A stretch of DNA of 64,000 bases from an uncultured Phycisphaerales bacterium (GCA_937927975.1 CALEZT010000188.1:57344-121343), one strand, 5' to 3'; positions 44,828 through 53,990 are shown, counted from the first letter of the stretch. Program-made: numbers and translations. Notes: generated by a model not told the origin, from the letters alone.

Positions 44828-44888
44828 CGCAACTCCTCCGAAACCAGGGGACGACGGAAATCCCGTCGTCCCTTCCACCGGGCAAGAC

Positions 44889-46613
44889 TCAATGTCGAGA
44901 CCAAGGCCCGGGCTGCTGCTCCTCAATCTTCTGGCCCGCGATGCTGTCGAGCCGGCGGAACTGTTCCGGATCGGTTTCCGCGATGATCCGCTCCCGAAGG
45001 CGCAGCGCCTCCAGATAGGTCGGCCGAATCATGAGGGCCAGTTTCAGGTTGAAGACCGCCTTTTCGATGTCGCCCTCAAGATAATTCTTGGCGGCTCTGG
45101 CGTAGGCGTCCTCGGCCCACTTGGCGGAATCGACGCCCTGAAGGCTGTCAATGGCGCCCGCACGTTTGCGACGGATGTCCTCAGCCCGTTCCTCGCCACG
45201 GGTTTCGCCGGGCTGATCGATGATGTGAGGCGTCAGGATGACGATGACCTCTTCCCGACCCACGGTGTCCGTCTGGCCTCGGAACAGGCCGCCCACCAAA
45301 GGCAGATTGCCCAGCAGCGGAACCTGCGACCGGCTCTTGGTCACGTTGTCGCGGAACAAGCCGCCGATGACCACCGTTTCGCCGTCCTTCACGACGACGT
45401 TCGTCTTCAATTCGGTCGAGGTTTCATCGGGGATGTTGTTGGCCTTGAGCGTACCGTCGCTGTCCTTGGGATAGATGTCCATACGAATGTAGCCGTCGTT
45501 GCCGATGTACGGCCGGAACGCCAGACGGGTACCGGTCTCCAGGAACTCCACCGACTGGGTCGTCGAGGTCTGGGTCTGGGTCGTCTGGGCCTGATAACCG
45601 ATCTTGCGGCCGATGTAGACGATGCCTTCCTGCTTGTTCACCGCCAGGATCTTCGGATTGGCCAGCACGGTGGTGTCCGTGATGGTTTCCAGCGCCGTGA
45701 TGATGGCCTGCACGTTGTCGGCCGAGAAGCCGACGGTCAGACCACGGCCGCCGGGCGTGGCGCCGAAGCCGGAAGTCTGGGCCTTGGTGCCGTAGCCGTT
45801 GATCGTGACGGGGAACCCGTTGATCGGCGTGCCGGTGAGCAGGTTCCAGTCGATTCCGAACTGGTTCTCTTCGGTCAACCGGGCGGACATGATGGTGGCC
45901 TCGATGAGGACCTGCTGAGGCCGGGTGTCCACTTCCCGAATGATCCCTTCGGCCCGCTGGATATTCTCAGGATAGTCGTAAACGACGATCATGTCATGGT
46001 TGGCCGGATTGTTGCCGCCGGCGGAACCGCCGAGACTGCCTTCGCCGCCGGAGATGCTCTTCTCAGCGGCCGAAGTCGCCTGGACCTTTGCGGAGGCCGA
46101 GCCGCTCAGGACCGGCGTGATCAGCTTCACCGCTTCGTCCGCGGTGAGGTAGTACAGCGTGATGACTCTGAAGACCATGCGTTCCGGGTCCTCCCTCATC
46201 TTCTTGTACTGCTCGGCCGTGTACACGCGAACAAAGTCGCCGACTTGCTCGTACTTGAAGCCGAATCCAAGGATGGCGTCCATCGCTTCCTCGAACGTCA
46301 CGTCGTACAGCCGACTGACTGTCAGCGGGCCGTCGACCCCGGCCGTCGGCACGATGTTCTTCTTGCACAGAGCTGCCAGCAGACGCAGACCGTCGCGGAT
46401 GTTGCTGTCCTTCTGGAAGGCGATGAACGTGATCTTGGTGCCGGTGGGGTCCACCTGGCCCACGTTCGGATCGACCGTCAGGGCGTTGACCGAGACAGCA
46501 GATTCAGCGCCTGCCGCGACGGCTCCGCCGGCGTCCGCCAGTCCGAAGAACAGACTCAAAGACAAAACGACCCATAACCATCGCGTTCTCGAAAATAGGT
46601 GTGTTTGACTCAT
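44889..46613 (-). CDS. Pilus/type II secretin (PilQ/GspD-like) with C-terminal TPR-like tail
   Basis: A 574-residue outer-membrane secretin. Signal peptide about 1-35; secretin/TonB N-terminal short domain about 60-130 (VSRLYDVTFEEAMDAIL, FVRVYTAEQY); N-type module with RVITLYYLTADEAVKLITP about 148; the beta domain about 235-465 with VLIEATIMSARL, LANPKILAVNKQEG, GETVVIGGLFRDN, SQVPLLGNLPLVGGLFRG and EEVIVILTPHII. After it, about 90 residues end in a helical hairpin (AEDAYARAAKNYLEGDIEKA, FNLKLALMIRPTYLEALRL) that looks like a single TPR unit, which is unusual. ATG 46613 with AGGA seven bases upstream is preferred to the in-frame start at 46631. Confidence 0.92.
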   Translation of the reverse strand: MSQTHLFSRTRWLWVVLSLSLFFGLADAGGAVAAGAESAVSVNALTVDPNVGQVDPTGTKITFIAFQKDSNIRDGLRLLAALCKKNIVPTAGVDGPLTVSRLYDVTFEEAMDAILGFGFKYEQVGDFVRVYTAEQYKKMREDPERMVFRVITLYYLTADEAVKLITPVLSGSASAKVQATSAAEKSISGGEGSLGGSAGGNNPANHDMIVVYDYPENIQRAEGIIREVDTRPQQVLIEATIMSARLTEENQFGIDWNLLTGTPINGFPVTINGYGTKAQTSGFGATPGGRGLTVGFSADNVQAIITALETITDTTVLANPKILAVNKQEGIVYIGRKIGYQAQTTQTQTSTTQSVEFLETGTRLAFRPYIGNDGYIRMDIYPKDSDGTLKANNIPDETSTELKTNVVVKDGETVVIGGLFRDNVTKSRSQVPLLGNLPLVGGLFRGQTDTVGREEVIVILTPHIIDQPGETRGEERAEDIRRKRAGAIDSLQGVDSAKWAEDAYARAAKNYLEGDIEKAVFNLKLALMIRPTYLEALRLRERIIAETDPEQFRRLDSIAGQKIEEQQPGPWSRH

Positions 46614-46704
46614 GTGTGTGTCCTGGAACATAAGGTTACTCCTGTTAATTCATTCGCCAATTCCCAAGGGTCTTGGCTCCCGCATCGTTCGAAAACTCGT
46701 TCAT

Positions 46705-47316
46705 CTACTTACGTACGTCCGCAACCGGCGCCAACTTGAGCGCCAGTTGTATACCTTTGCATTCCACAAGCACTGCGTTGTCACTGATCTGCAACACTTC
46801 GAATTCGAGACAGGCGGAGCCGTGCTCCACGGTCAGCGTGTCCCCGACCCCCAGTAATCGGTCGTTCAGGAAGGCCTGGGGATTCTCGCTCCACAAGGAC
46901 ACCGCCCCCAATCTCAACGTCTGTGCGACCTGTCGAACCACTTCTTGATCACGATTCGGAGAAACGACGGGTACTTCTGCATCAGTGCCTGTGCTCGGGC
47001 CCGTGGCGGATTGCCGCGCCGGCGCCCATTCCTGCATACTGAAAAAATCTCTGCCGATGGAATCGTTGCGTCCGAGAACCCGAGGCAGTTCCACCATCCG
47101 GGCCTTGCCCCCAGACCTCTTCTCCGTCGCGGCGGCCGCCTCACCAGCAGCCGGCGCGGCGGCGACCGAACCGGGCTTGTGCCCGACCAGAACGCGAATC
47201 CACATCACGGCCATGACGACCATCAGCGCCGTGGCCAAGACGGTCTTCTTTCCATCCATCAGGAGGTCCGCGATCCGACCGCCCGGGCCGACCCCATGCT
47301 CGCGCTTATGCGCCAT
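46705..47316 (-). CDS. PilP/GspC-position inner-membrane protein
   Basis: A 203-residue protein with one membrane segment (about residues 26-46, VLATALMVVMAVMWIRVL), an Ala-rich linker, and a periplasmic C-terminal domain ending VLQISDNAVLVECKGIQLAL, the sort of small beta domain (LGAVSLW, RLLGVGDTL) seen in PilP and GspC, which contact the secretin. Sequence identity to these families is too weak to be sure; the position between PilO and the secretin is the main support. The ATG at 47316 overlaps the PilO stop by 11 bp. Confidence 0.62.
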   Translation of the reverse strand: MAHKREHGVGPGGRIADLLMDGKKTVLATALMVVMAVMWIRVLVGHKPGSVAAAPAAGEAAAATEKRSGGKARMVELPRVLGRNDSIGRDFFSMQEWAPARQSATGPSTGTDAEVPVVSPNRDQEVVRQVAQTLRLGAVSLWSENPQAFLNDRLLGVGDTLTVEHGSACLEFEVLQISDNAVLVECKGIQLALKLAPVADVRK

Positions 47317-47917
47317 GGCTCGCCCCTCCTGCTGCATCCGCCCGTCCGGTGTTTTCCGTCCGAGCGGGCTTCAACTGATAGAAAATATAGGCGTCGGTCT
47401 GCATCGTCAGTTGCCCGCTGAAAGCGGGATCGTTCTCGATTTTCACGGTTTCGATCCGAACCAGCCGATCCATTGCCTGGAGCCCGCGGAAGAACTCGAA
47501 CAGGTTCGCCAGCGTTCCCTGGCAGCTCATGCGAATGGGAATGCAGCCCACTTCTCCCGCCTGCGTCTCCTGGCCCGGCAGAACCACCTGATCGGTCAAC
47601 TGCTGGTTGGCCATCAAGGTCGCCACCCGTTGAAGGAACGCGCCCAGCGCGTTGTCCGACGGCACAGAAGCCTCGAACTGCTCGACCAACCGTTGCGTGT
47701 CCCGCAACTTCGCCTTCAGGCCGGCCAATTCCTCGCCCTGTTGGCGGGCCATGCTGATCGTGAGGCTCTGGTCGGCCTTTGCCTGTTTCAGCGACGCCAG
47801 CCGCTGCTGCAAGGGAAGATAGGCGCACAGGATGAAATCGCAGACGAAAAGCCCTGCGATCACGCACACCCACACCTGTGGCCTGCGATGCGACGGTCCG
47901 AAACGGGTCGCGTTCAT
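47306..47917 (-). CDS. pilO: PilO-like pilus assembly protein
   Basis: A 203-residue bitopic protein: basic N-terminus, membrane helix about 15-33 (VWVCVIAGLFVCDFILCAYL), coiled-coil about 36-85, then a ferredoxin-like periplasmic domain with FLQRVATLMANQQL, RMSCQGTLANLFEFFRGLQ and RIETVKIENDPAFSG. This is the PilO/GspM plan, forming the alignment complex with PilN. Four-base overlap with the PilN stop (47914-47917) shows translational coupling. Confidence 0.85.
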   Translation of the reverse strand: MNATRFGPSHRRPQVWVCVIAGLFVCDFILCAYLPLQQRLASLKQAKADQSLTISMARQQGEELAGLKAKLRDTQRLVEQFEASVPSDNALGAFLQRVATLMANQQLTDQVVLPGQETQAGEVGCIPIRMSCQGTLANLFEFFRGLQAMDRLVRIETVKIENDPAFSGQLTMQTDAYIFYQLKPARTENTGRADAAGGASHGA

Positions 47918-48633
47918 CGTCCGTCTCCCTCTTCATAGTTGGCCAGGGCGCACGTGATCTCGAACGCGGTCACGTCCATCGTTCGCGAGCCGTCCGTGCG
48001 CGGGGCCGCTCCCTTGGTCGAGACCGCATTGGCCGGGCCAATCTGCACCTTGCTCCGACCGTAGAATGACGGGCGAACCTGACGAAAATACGCTGACTGG
48101 TCCAACCGAGACACCAGATCCGCAACATCCTTCGATTGTGCGGCGACCCCGGCCAAGACCACCCGCAATGTCGATTCGCCCAGCGGCGCCGCGCGACGCG
48201 AATCGTCCGCGGCGAATGCCCGCACCGAGGGGCCCTGGACCGGACGCACGTCATTCGGCGACGAAACCGGTTCGCCGACCAATTCCACCTTGCTGAGCAT
48301 CACGGATTCATCCACAATATGGCTGATCTCCGCGAGGATCGGCGCGATGTCGATCCGCGTGTCGATGCGTCGAACCAGATCGGCTTTGGCCTTGATCTGA
48401 TTCAGTTCGCGCGTGACCAGATTGAATTCATGAACCGTCGCCTCGGCTCGCACCCGCTGCTCCTCCTGGTGCGACACCTCCGCAGCCAAGGTGGTGGCCC
48501 TGTGCAAAGCGGTCAAATTGAAGGTCATCATCATGAGAAACACCGCAACCAGAGCGATGTACTGCTTTCGCACCTGCGAGTGGCGTCTCTTGCGATCCTT
48601 GTACCAGTCCGGAAGGAAATCGAGCTCTTTCAC
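47914..48633 (-). CDS. pilN: PilN-like pilus assembly protein
   Basis: A 239-residue bitopic protein starting at GTG 48633 (GGGGAG five bases upstream). The opening KELDFLPDWYKDRKRRHSQ matches the PilN N-terminal segment that docks into PilM. Membrane helix about 25-45, coiled-coil about 48-85, then a PilO-like ferredoxin fold with SRLDQSAYFRQVRPSF. An inserted Pro/Ser-rich stretch lies near 118-145. Its start overlaps the PilM stop by four bases (GTGA). Confidence 0.85.
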   Translation of the reverse strand: MKELDFLPDWYKDRKRRHSQVRKQYIALVAVFLMMMTFNLTALHRATTLAAEVSHQEEQRVRAEATVHEFNLVTRELNQIKAKADLVRRIDTRIDIAPILAEISHIVDESVMLSKVELVGEPVSSPNDVRPVQGPSVRAFAADDSRRAAPLGESTLRVVLAGVAAQSKDVADLVSRLDQSAYFRQVRPSFYGRSKVQIGPANAVSTKGAAPRTDGSRTMDVTAFEITCALANYEEGDGR

Positions 48634-49778
48634 AGCGGCTCCCCTTCCAGCACAGGCTCGGGACGTTCGGCCGGCGCGGAGTTTGAAATCCCGGCGTCCC
48701 ATCCCTTCAGACTCAATCCCACCGCAAGAGCCAGATCCGCATGTTCGTTGCCGCAATTGCCGTCGAGGGCTGCGTGGTTCAGATCGAACCCTCGCAAGGG
48801 CTCGGCGATCTCAACCTCGACCGACAGATGACGCCGCAAGGCGTCGCGGAGAACCAGTTCGTAGGCGCCCCCGCCCGCGACGATCGCCCGTTCCACCCGT
48901 TTGCCCCGGAACGTGACGGTGTAGTACCGCAGGCACAAAGAGACCTCGCCCGCCAGTTGCTCGGCCATCACGTTCAATGCGTCCACCACAGGTCGACGCG
49001 TGGCCGCATCAACCGGCTCGTCCCGCTGCAGTCGCACGCGAAGCGACTCCGCGTCCGCAGGGGAGATCCCCAGCGACGAGGCCACTTCCTGCGTGAACAG
49101 CTCGATCCCCACCGGAATCTGTTTGACGAAGCAGATTTCGCCGCTGCGTCCAAAGACCACCGTGGTAAATCGATGTCCCACGTCGATGAAGATGATCGTC
49201 CGCTCGCGGTCCTCCTGGCGACGCATCGTCCGCTCGAACGAGCGGAACAAAGCGCACGGCGGCGCGTCGATGCCGACCGGCGTCAGACCGGCCTCTTCCA
49301 GAATCCGTATGTGAGTTGAAATCGTCTCACTGTCGGCCGCAAAGAGAATGTACTCATCCTTCACGACATCGCTCTGACGAACGCTGCCGGCATGGATATG
49401 GTTGATCGTGTCTTTCGCGGGGTCCAGATTGAACCGCTCGGCCGCCTCTTTCCGCAGGATCTTGTCGGCCTGCATTTTCTCGGCCTCCGACAGCCGAACC
49501 GATGTAATCCGAAGCGTATCGATCGGAAGCGCGGACACCACCTGCCGGCCTCGGAACGGGTTGTCCGACAGCAGACGGCAAATGCCCCCAATCACGGCCC
49601 GTTCCCATTGGGGGCCATCGGGAGCCACATCGGTGTCCAAAGCGACCCGTTGGGCCGCCAGTACCCGGATGCGATCCTCACCCACCGCCAGTTGGACCAT
49701 CTTCAGGCACTTGTGCCCGATGTCCAGGCCGATCGGCTGGATCTTCTGATTGCCGGTTATACGCATCCACGCCTGCAT
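48630..49778 (-). CDS. pilM: PilM, actin-like pilus assembly protein
   Basis: A 382-residue cytoplasmic ATPase of the actin/FtsA fold. IGLDIGHKCLKMVQL near residue 16 is phosphate-1 loop, IIFIDVGHRFTTVVFG near 183 phosphate-2, and RAIVAGGGAYELVL near 302 the adenosine motif. EAERFNLDPAKDTINH is typical of PilM. The start is uncertain among TTG 49790, ATG 49778 and ATG 49766; the gene overlaps or abuts the GspH gene end. It recruits the PilN N-terminus at the inner membrane. Confidence 0.9.
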   Translation of the reverse strand: MQAWMRITGNQKIQPIGLDIGHKCLKMVQLAVGEDRIRVLAAQRVALDTDVAPDGPQWERAVIGGICRLLSDNPFRGRQVVSALPIDTLRITSVRLSEAEKMQADKILRKEAAERFNLDPAKDTINHIHAGSVRQSDVVKDEYILFAADSETISTHIRILEEAGLTPVGIDAPPCALFRSFERTMRRQEDRERTIIFIDVGHRFTTVVFGRSGEICFVKQIPVGIELFTQEVASSLGISPADAESLRVRLQRDEPVDAATRRPVVDALNVMAEQLAGEVSLCLRYYTVTFRGKRVERAIVAGGGAYELVLRDALRRHLSVEVEIAEPLRGFDLNHAALDGNCGNEHADLALAVGLSLKGWDAGISNSAPAERPEPVLEGEPL

Positions 49779-49786
49779 AGCACGTC

Positions 49787-50332
49787 TCAATTCGAGATGG
49801 AAACAAACCCTGTGACGGGCTCCACCGTGACGGTGCGGGTTACCCCGCCCGCCTGGAGCGTGACGACGCCGCTGGCCAGACCGCCCGCCGCGCCGTTGTA
49901 AGGGCTCCCCAGGTAGTCGAAACTCACCGTCTGGCTCCCGTCGAAATCGGCCCTGAAGATGTTCACCTGACCGAGCCGCTTGTCCGTCGAGAAACTGACG
50001 ATGTAATCAAATCCTTTCTTCACCGGATGCTTGATCACGTTTCCGTTGGCATCCACAATCCGATAGGTCTCAGCGCCGTCATCAAACACCACGCTGTGAC
50101 GCTGCCCGGTGCCGATCGCCAGGCTCTTGGCGTACTCCAAATCGGCTGCCACCATGTTGACCGCAGAACGAAGCTGAAGACTCCCGGCCGAAGACGCCAT
50201 GGGCACCGCGATCGCCGCAGCGACCGCCAGGATCACCAAGACGATCATCAACTCGATCAGCGTGAACCCATCGGCAACCTGTTGTCCCGGCCCTTTGGAT
50301 CGATTGATCTTCATTTCTCTGTTTCCGTGCAT
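49787..50332 (-). CDS. GspH/FimT-like minor pseudopilin
   Basis: A 181-residue prepilin. A basic leader ends in DG, followed by FTLIELMIVLVILAVAAA, with Phe+1 and Glu+5 for prepilin peptidase and assembly. The C-terminal beta domain has LRSAVNMVAADLEYAKSLAI and GQRHSVVFDD, the GspH/FimT pattern. ATG 50332 has AGGA five bases upstream. It is the first pseudopilin upstream of pilMNO. Confidence 0.88.
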   Translation of the reverse strand: MHGNREMKINRSKGPGQQVADGFTLIELMIVLVILAVAAAIAVPMASSAGSLQLRSAVNMVAADLEYAKSLAIGTGQRHSVVFDDGAETYRIVDANGNVIKHPVKKGFDYIVSFSTDKRLGQVNIFRADFDGSQTVSFDYLGSPYNGAAGGLASGVVTLQAGGVTRTVTVEPVTGFVSISN

Positions 50333-50527
50333 ATTGATCCTGCCTCTACAGCCCTTTCGACCTATTTGCACCGTGTCTTAATACAAACATACGAATTCAT
50401 TCCCCCGGCCGCCAACGTCCGACAACTGCGGACGTACTGCGTCCGACAATCAGGGCTGAACTGGGACCGGGAAGATGGAATTACCGGAGCGGATGGGTCG
50501 GGTCGCGAATTGGGGACAACTGGATCC

Positions 50528-52300
50528 CTACATCGAGGATCTCGCGACACTGCGGATGAAGGCGTCCGCGGCGGGGCTCCAGAATACCGCAGGATTGGCC
50601 AGACCACCGGGATAAGCGACAATGGAGGCTCGGACAGGTTCGGCCAGGATGGTTACTGATGAGCCCGGCCCGTTGAACCGCCAATGACCGATAATGTTCA
50701 CAAGAGATTGCCCGGTCCTGATCTGAGCGATCTCCGCGGCAGTCCACACGCAGTCGTAGATGCGTACGTCATCGATCGCTCCTGCGTAGAGGGTAGTCGC
50801 CGACACGATCCCCTGCGCGCCGAGCTTCAGATGACCGTTCCCAGTCCCCAGAGCGTAGGCCCACGCATCGGAAGCGCGCTGCACGCCGTCGAGGTAGGAG
50901 GTCATCGTGGTCCCGTCCCAGACAATAGCGACATGATGCCAGACACCGGCGATCTCGTCGAGAGAGATTCCCGTGGGCCACGCGTTGCCGGCGTCGTTGA
51001 GATGCCGCACGACCAGTTGCTTGGAGGCCCCTGCGTCGAACTGGAGCGACCAATGGGTCAGGCTGCCGTCCGGGCTGCACCGGACCACGAGGCCCGCGTT
51101 GTCGTTCTGCGACGAGGCGGCCTTCATCCACAACGACAGCGTGTACTGGCTTCCAAGCTGGAGCGTGGTCGAGCTGTCGGAAGTCTGCGCGTAATCTCCG
51201 ACGCCGTCGGCGCTGCTGAGATCCATCGCCCGGTCCAGGGCGCCGGCTACCCATTGAGGATTTCCAACGATCTGAATCTGGTTTCCGTATCCGGAGGCGT
51301 CGGTCGCGGTCTCGCGGATGGTCCCGCCCAGACACAGGCCTCCGACGAACTTGACGCCCGACGCATTGGAGCGAAGTCGCAGATTGCCGCCCACGACCGC
51401 CAGCCCCTCGACCGTCAAGTTGTTGGCGTCCTCCAGCACCAGATTGCCGCCCACATACAGCGCAGGGAGGTTCTTGCCGGACGCGATCCGACTCGCGCTG
51501 CCTGTCACCGTCAGATCGCCTGTCACAAGCAGCATTCCCTGCACCGTGACGCCGCCGCCGAGCGACAGGTTCCCGACGCGCCGCCAGATCCGAGTGCCGA
51601 CCGGGCTCGTGTTCAGGGTATCGCTCGCCAGATCTGTGCGCGTCGTGGGAGGTTTGATGTAGGTGCTTGTCACAGGGGGCCAGGCTAGCGACGCGTCCCC
51701 ATAGGTCCGCGTCCGACCGACGCAGGCGCCGGTCAGTTGCGTGGCGAAGACGTCGCCATCCAGCGATGCGGTCGCGGCCTGATTGATGACGTTTCCCTGC
51801 GTGCGCATGTCGCCGTGGAGGACCCAGTTCTGCCGGAACGTGGTGTCGGTCAGGGTCCATAGGGCAATGGCGGGATCCAGCCGAACCACCGCGGACAAGC
51901 CGACGCGGCCCACTTTGCGCCCGTTTCTCAGACGGAAGGCCTCGCATGTGACATTGTAGCGGCAGTAATCGGTCGAATCGGAACTGTCGAGCGCGATACC
52001 GACGTCGTAGTAGTCGGGACTCGCGCTGAGCAACTGCAGGTTCGTTCCGCCCGCCCAATAAGGAGTCGTGGCGTCCTGTGGACGCAAGAGCAGACCTCTC
52101 GCGTGCTCCAGAGCCGACTCCGCCAGATGGTTCATCTGGACCCCCATGAGCATATTCTCGCCGCTGGCCAGCTCGATGTCCGCACGGCTGATGAATCCCG
52201 CCGCGATCATCGTAATCGCCAGAACGATGATCAGGACCATCAGCAGGGCCACGCCCCGCGTGCGATGGAGGCTCGATGATGGATGGATGATTGGGCCCAT
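50528..52300 (-). CDS. PilX-type pilus protein with beta-solenoid-like region and C-terminal LamG domain
   Basis: A 590-residue protein. Residues 16-36 (GVALLMVLIIVLAITMIAAG) are the PilX N-terminal pilus helix, lacking the classical Glu+5. GENMLMGVQMNHLAESALEHA at 47-67 is the following helix. Residues about 240-345 contain short Gly/Val repeats (LSLGGGVTVQGMLLVTGDLT, LYVGGNLVLEDANNLTVEG) like a beta-solenoid of the DUF7305 kind. Residues about 350-545 are a LamG/concanavalin-like domain with LGSQYTLSLWMKAA, VWHHVAIVWDG, TSYLDGVQRAS and YAGAIDDVRIYDCVWTAAEI. A pilus-tip adhesin is inferred. It lies between the PilW-like and GspH genes. Confidence 0.8.
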   Translation of the reverse strand: MGPIIHPSSSLHRTRGVALLMVLIIVLAITMIAAGFISRADIELASGENMLMGVQMNHLAESALEHARGLLLRPQDATTPYWAGGTNLQLLSASPDYYDVGIALDSSDSTDYCRYNVTCEAFRLRNGRKVGRVGLSAVVRLDPAIALWTLTDTTFRQNWVLHGDMRTQGNVINQAATASLDGDVFATQLTGACVGRTRTYGDASLAWPPVTSTYIKPPTTRTDLASDTLNTSPVGTRIWRRVGNLSLGGGVTVQGMLLVTGDLTVTGSASRIASGKNLPALYVGGNLVLEDANNLTVEGLAVVGGNLRLRSNASGVKFVGGLCLGGTIRETATDASGYGNQIQIVGNPQWVAGALDRAMDLSSADGVGDYAQTSDSSTTLQLGSQYTLSLWMKAASSQNDNAGLVVRCSPDGSLTHWSLQFDAGASKQLVVRHLNDAGNAWPTGISLDEIAGVWHHVAIVWDGTTMTSYLDGVQRASDAWAYALGTGNGHLKLGAQGIVSATTLYAGAIDDVRIYDCVWTAAEIAQIRTGQSLVNIIGHWRFNGPGSSVTILAEPVRASIVAYPGGLANPAVFWSPAADAFIRSVARSSM

Positions 52301-52327
52301 GCTTCGCCTGAGACGCTCCTTCCGTCG

Positions 52328-52963
52328 CTAATCGTCATCGCTCGTCACGATCTCATTGGACGGACTGAGCAGATAATCGGCCCGCCCTCGAACCGCGACC
52401 ACGTTTTCATATCGCTGGTACGCGCCGTTCTCGACATACCCGAACGTAACAGCGAGCAATCGCGTCCTCGGCGGCGAAACGCCGAAGAAATCGAATTGCA
52501 CATTGTTGCAGTCGGAGATCAAGGGCGTGTACTTGAGACTGTACAGGTTCCGCAGTTGATTCTTGGTCAGGGGCTGAGCCAACTGGGACAGGGTGTACTC
52601 GGGATTGCTGGCTGCCGAGAACTGGCACAGCCGCAACATGTCGCAGGTCGAGCCTCGTTCGATGTAGATCAGCTCGTTGAGGTTGATCCGGCCGTTGTTG
52701 TTGTAGTCGGCCCGCCACAGGACCAGATCGTTGTCCGGCGCGGCGCAAATCAGCTTGCAGTTCCTGACGAGTTCGGAAAGATGCACAGTGGTATGGCGGA
52801 TTCTCGCCTGGATCAGGGCGCTGTCGCCGCCGGCTGTGCCGGCCCGGCTCATCGCAAACGCCAGGGTCGCCACCGCCGACAAGATGATGCTCGTCACCAT
52901 CAAGCCGACCAGCAGTTCGACGAGCGTGAACGCCCTGCTGTTTCCTCTTCGTATTGCCTGCAT
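52328..52963 (-). CDS. PilW/GspJ-like minor pseudopilin with EF-hand-like loop
   Basis: A 211-residue prepilin from ATG 52963; the longer frame upstream overlaps the preceding gene and is not coding-like. Leader MQAIRRGNSRA is followed by FTLVELLVGLMVTSIILSAV with Glu+5. Residues 86-97, DYNNNGRINLNE, fit the EF-hand calcium loop (D-x-N-x-N-G-x-I-N-x-x-E) in every conserved position. Several cysteines (70, 73, 107, 113) may form disulfides. It is one of a run of four minor pseudopilins behind the major pilin. Confidence 0.82.
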   Translation of the reverse strand: MQAIRRGNSRAFTLVELLVGLMVTSIILSAVATLAFAMSRAGTAGGDSALIQARIRHTTVHLSELVRNCKLICAAPDNDLVLWRADYNNNGRINLNELIYIERGSTCDMLRLCQFSAASNPEYTLSQLAQPLTKNQLRNLYSLKYTPLISDCNNVQFDFFGVSPPRTRLLAVTFGYVENGAYQRYENVVAVRGRADYLLSPSNEIVTSDDD

Positions 52964-53001
52964 ACGCAGCTCTCCATACGCCGTATCGGGAATCCTACGT
53001 T

Positions 53002-53445
53002 CTAACGGCCGATCAGGCGAGCAAGGGTCGCCATCAGACGGCCCCGGTCGTAGACGCGTACGAAGACCAAAGTGAAGCCCGAATCGGAAGAAAGGCCTGT
53101 CTGCGGATAGACGCCGACGTTGGCGACGCAGGTCACGTCGCGACGGAATCCCGCATACAAGGGATCGGAGAAGACGACGCCCGCGTGGTCTTTGACCTGC
53201 CCCTGGGTCTCCGCATATCCATTCCACCGGCTCACAATCTGGTCGAACGGCGTGGCGACGATCTGGTTCATCAGGTCGCCGGCCAGACGGCCCCCCACGG
53301 TACGGCGGCTCCCCTCGACCTGGGCCGCGGCCCCGCTCGAAAACGGCAACAATACGCCGGCAGCCGCCATGCCCAGGATCACCAGGGCCATGACGGCTTC
53401 CGGAAGCGTGAACCCCGATCGCGTCTGGACGCGATCAATACGCAT
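53002..53445 (-). CDS. PilV/GspI-like minor pseudopilin
   Basis: A 147-residue prepilin. MRIDRVQTRSG is followed by FTLPEAVMALVILGMAAAG: the usual Glu+5 is present (F-T-L-P-E). The C-terminal part is beta-rich, with FRRDVTCVANVGVYP and LVFVRVYDRGRLMATL. ATG 53445 lies inside the end of the upstream gene (11-bp overlap), indicating coupling. Confidence 0.82.
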   Translation of the reverse strand: MRIDRVQTRSGFTLPEAVMALVILGMAAAGVLLPFSSGAAAQVEGSRRTVGGRLAGDLMNQIVATPFDQIVSRWNGYAETQGQVKDHAGVVFSDPLYAGFRRDVTCVANVGVYPQTGLSSDSGFTLVFVRVYDRGRLMATLARLIGR

Positions 53446-53956
53446 AATAGGCGGTCCCACTGGTGTCTGTGCCCGTGTTGCCCGGCCGGATCTCACCCGT
53501 CGCGGGTTTGTAGATCCAGCCGCAACTGTCGTCGGCCACCGCCGGGAAATCCGCATCGTCCGCCAAGACGGTGACCGTGCCCAGCTTGTTGAACGGATTC
53601 ACCGGGATGTTCGACAGATAGGGCCCAAAAGGAAATCCGACCGTTCCCCGGGCCGCGGTCTGCCCGTCGGCACTGCTCGACATTGTCGCCTGGGCGAGGA
53701 ATGCCTCCCAGGTCGGAGCCGCGGATCGATTGCCTCCTGGATACCCCGGCGGCACCTCACGATGGTGGCTCGTGTACACGGGAATGAACCTGCGAAGCAA
53801 GCTCAGATCCATGGATAACGTCGTTTCCCTCGCCGATGTCGCGCTATTGCCCACGGCGGGAATGACGATTGCGGCCATGACGCCCAGCAAGACGACGACA
53901 ATCAGGATCTCCACCAGGGTGAAGCCCTTCGCACGTCTCATGGTTGCCCTTTTCAT
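53435..53956 (-). CDS. GspG-like pseudopilin
   Basis: A 173-residue prepilin. MKRATMRRAKG then FTLVEILIVVVLLGVMAAIV, with Glu+5. The C-terminal FGPYLSNIPVNPFNKLGTV and CGWIYKPATGEIRPG match the second pilin at 54075-54533 (GPYLERVPENPFSNLATI, GWDYVEATGEIYAG), so it looks like a duplicate of the major subunit. GGGAG lies eight bases before the ATG. It follows the terminator hairpin at 53991-54038. Confidence 0.88.
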   Translation of the reverse strand: MKRATMRRAKGFTLVEILIVVVLLGVMAAIVIPAVGNSATSARETTLSMDLSLLRRFIPVYTSHHREVPPGYPGGNRSAAPTWEAFLAQATMSSSADGQTAARGTVGFPFGPYLSNIPVNPFNKLGTVTVLADDADFPAVADDSCGWIYKPATGEIRPGNTGTDTSGTAYYAY

Positions 53957-53990
53957 GCTCTTGTCTCCCTGCCTCAGCAGTTCGCATCGT

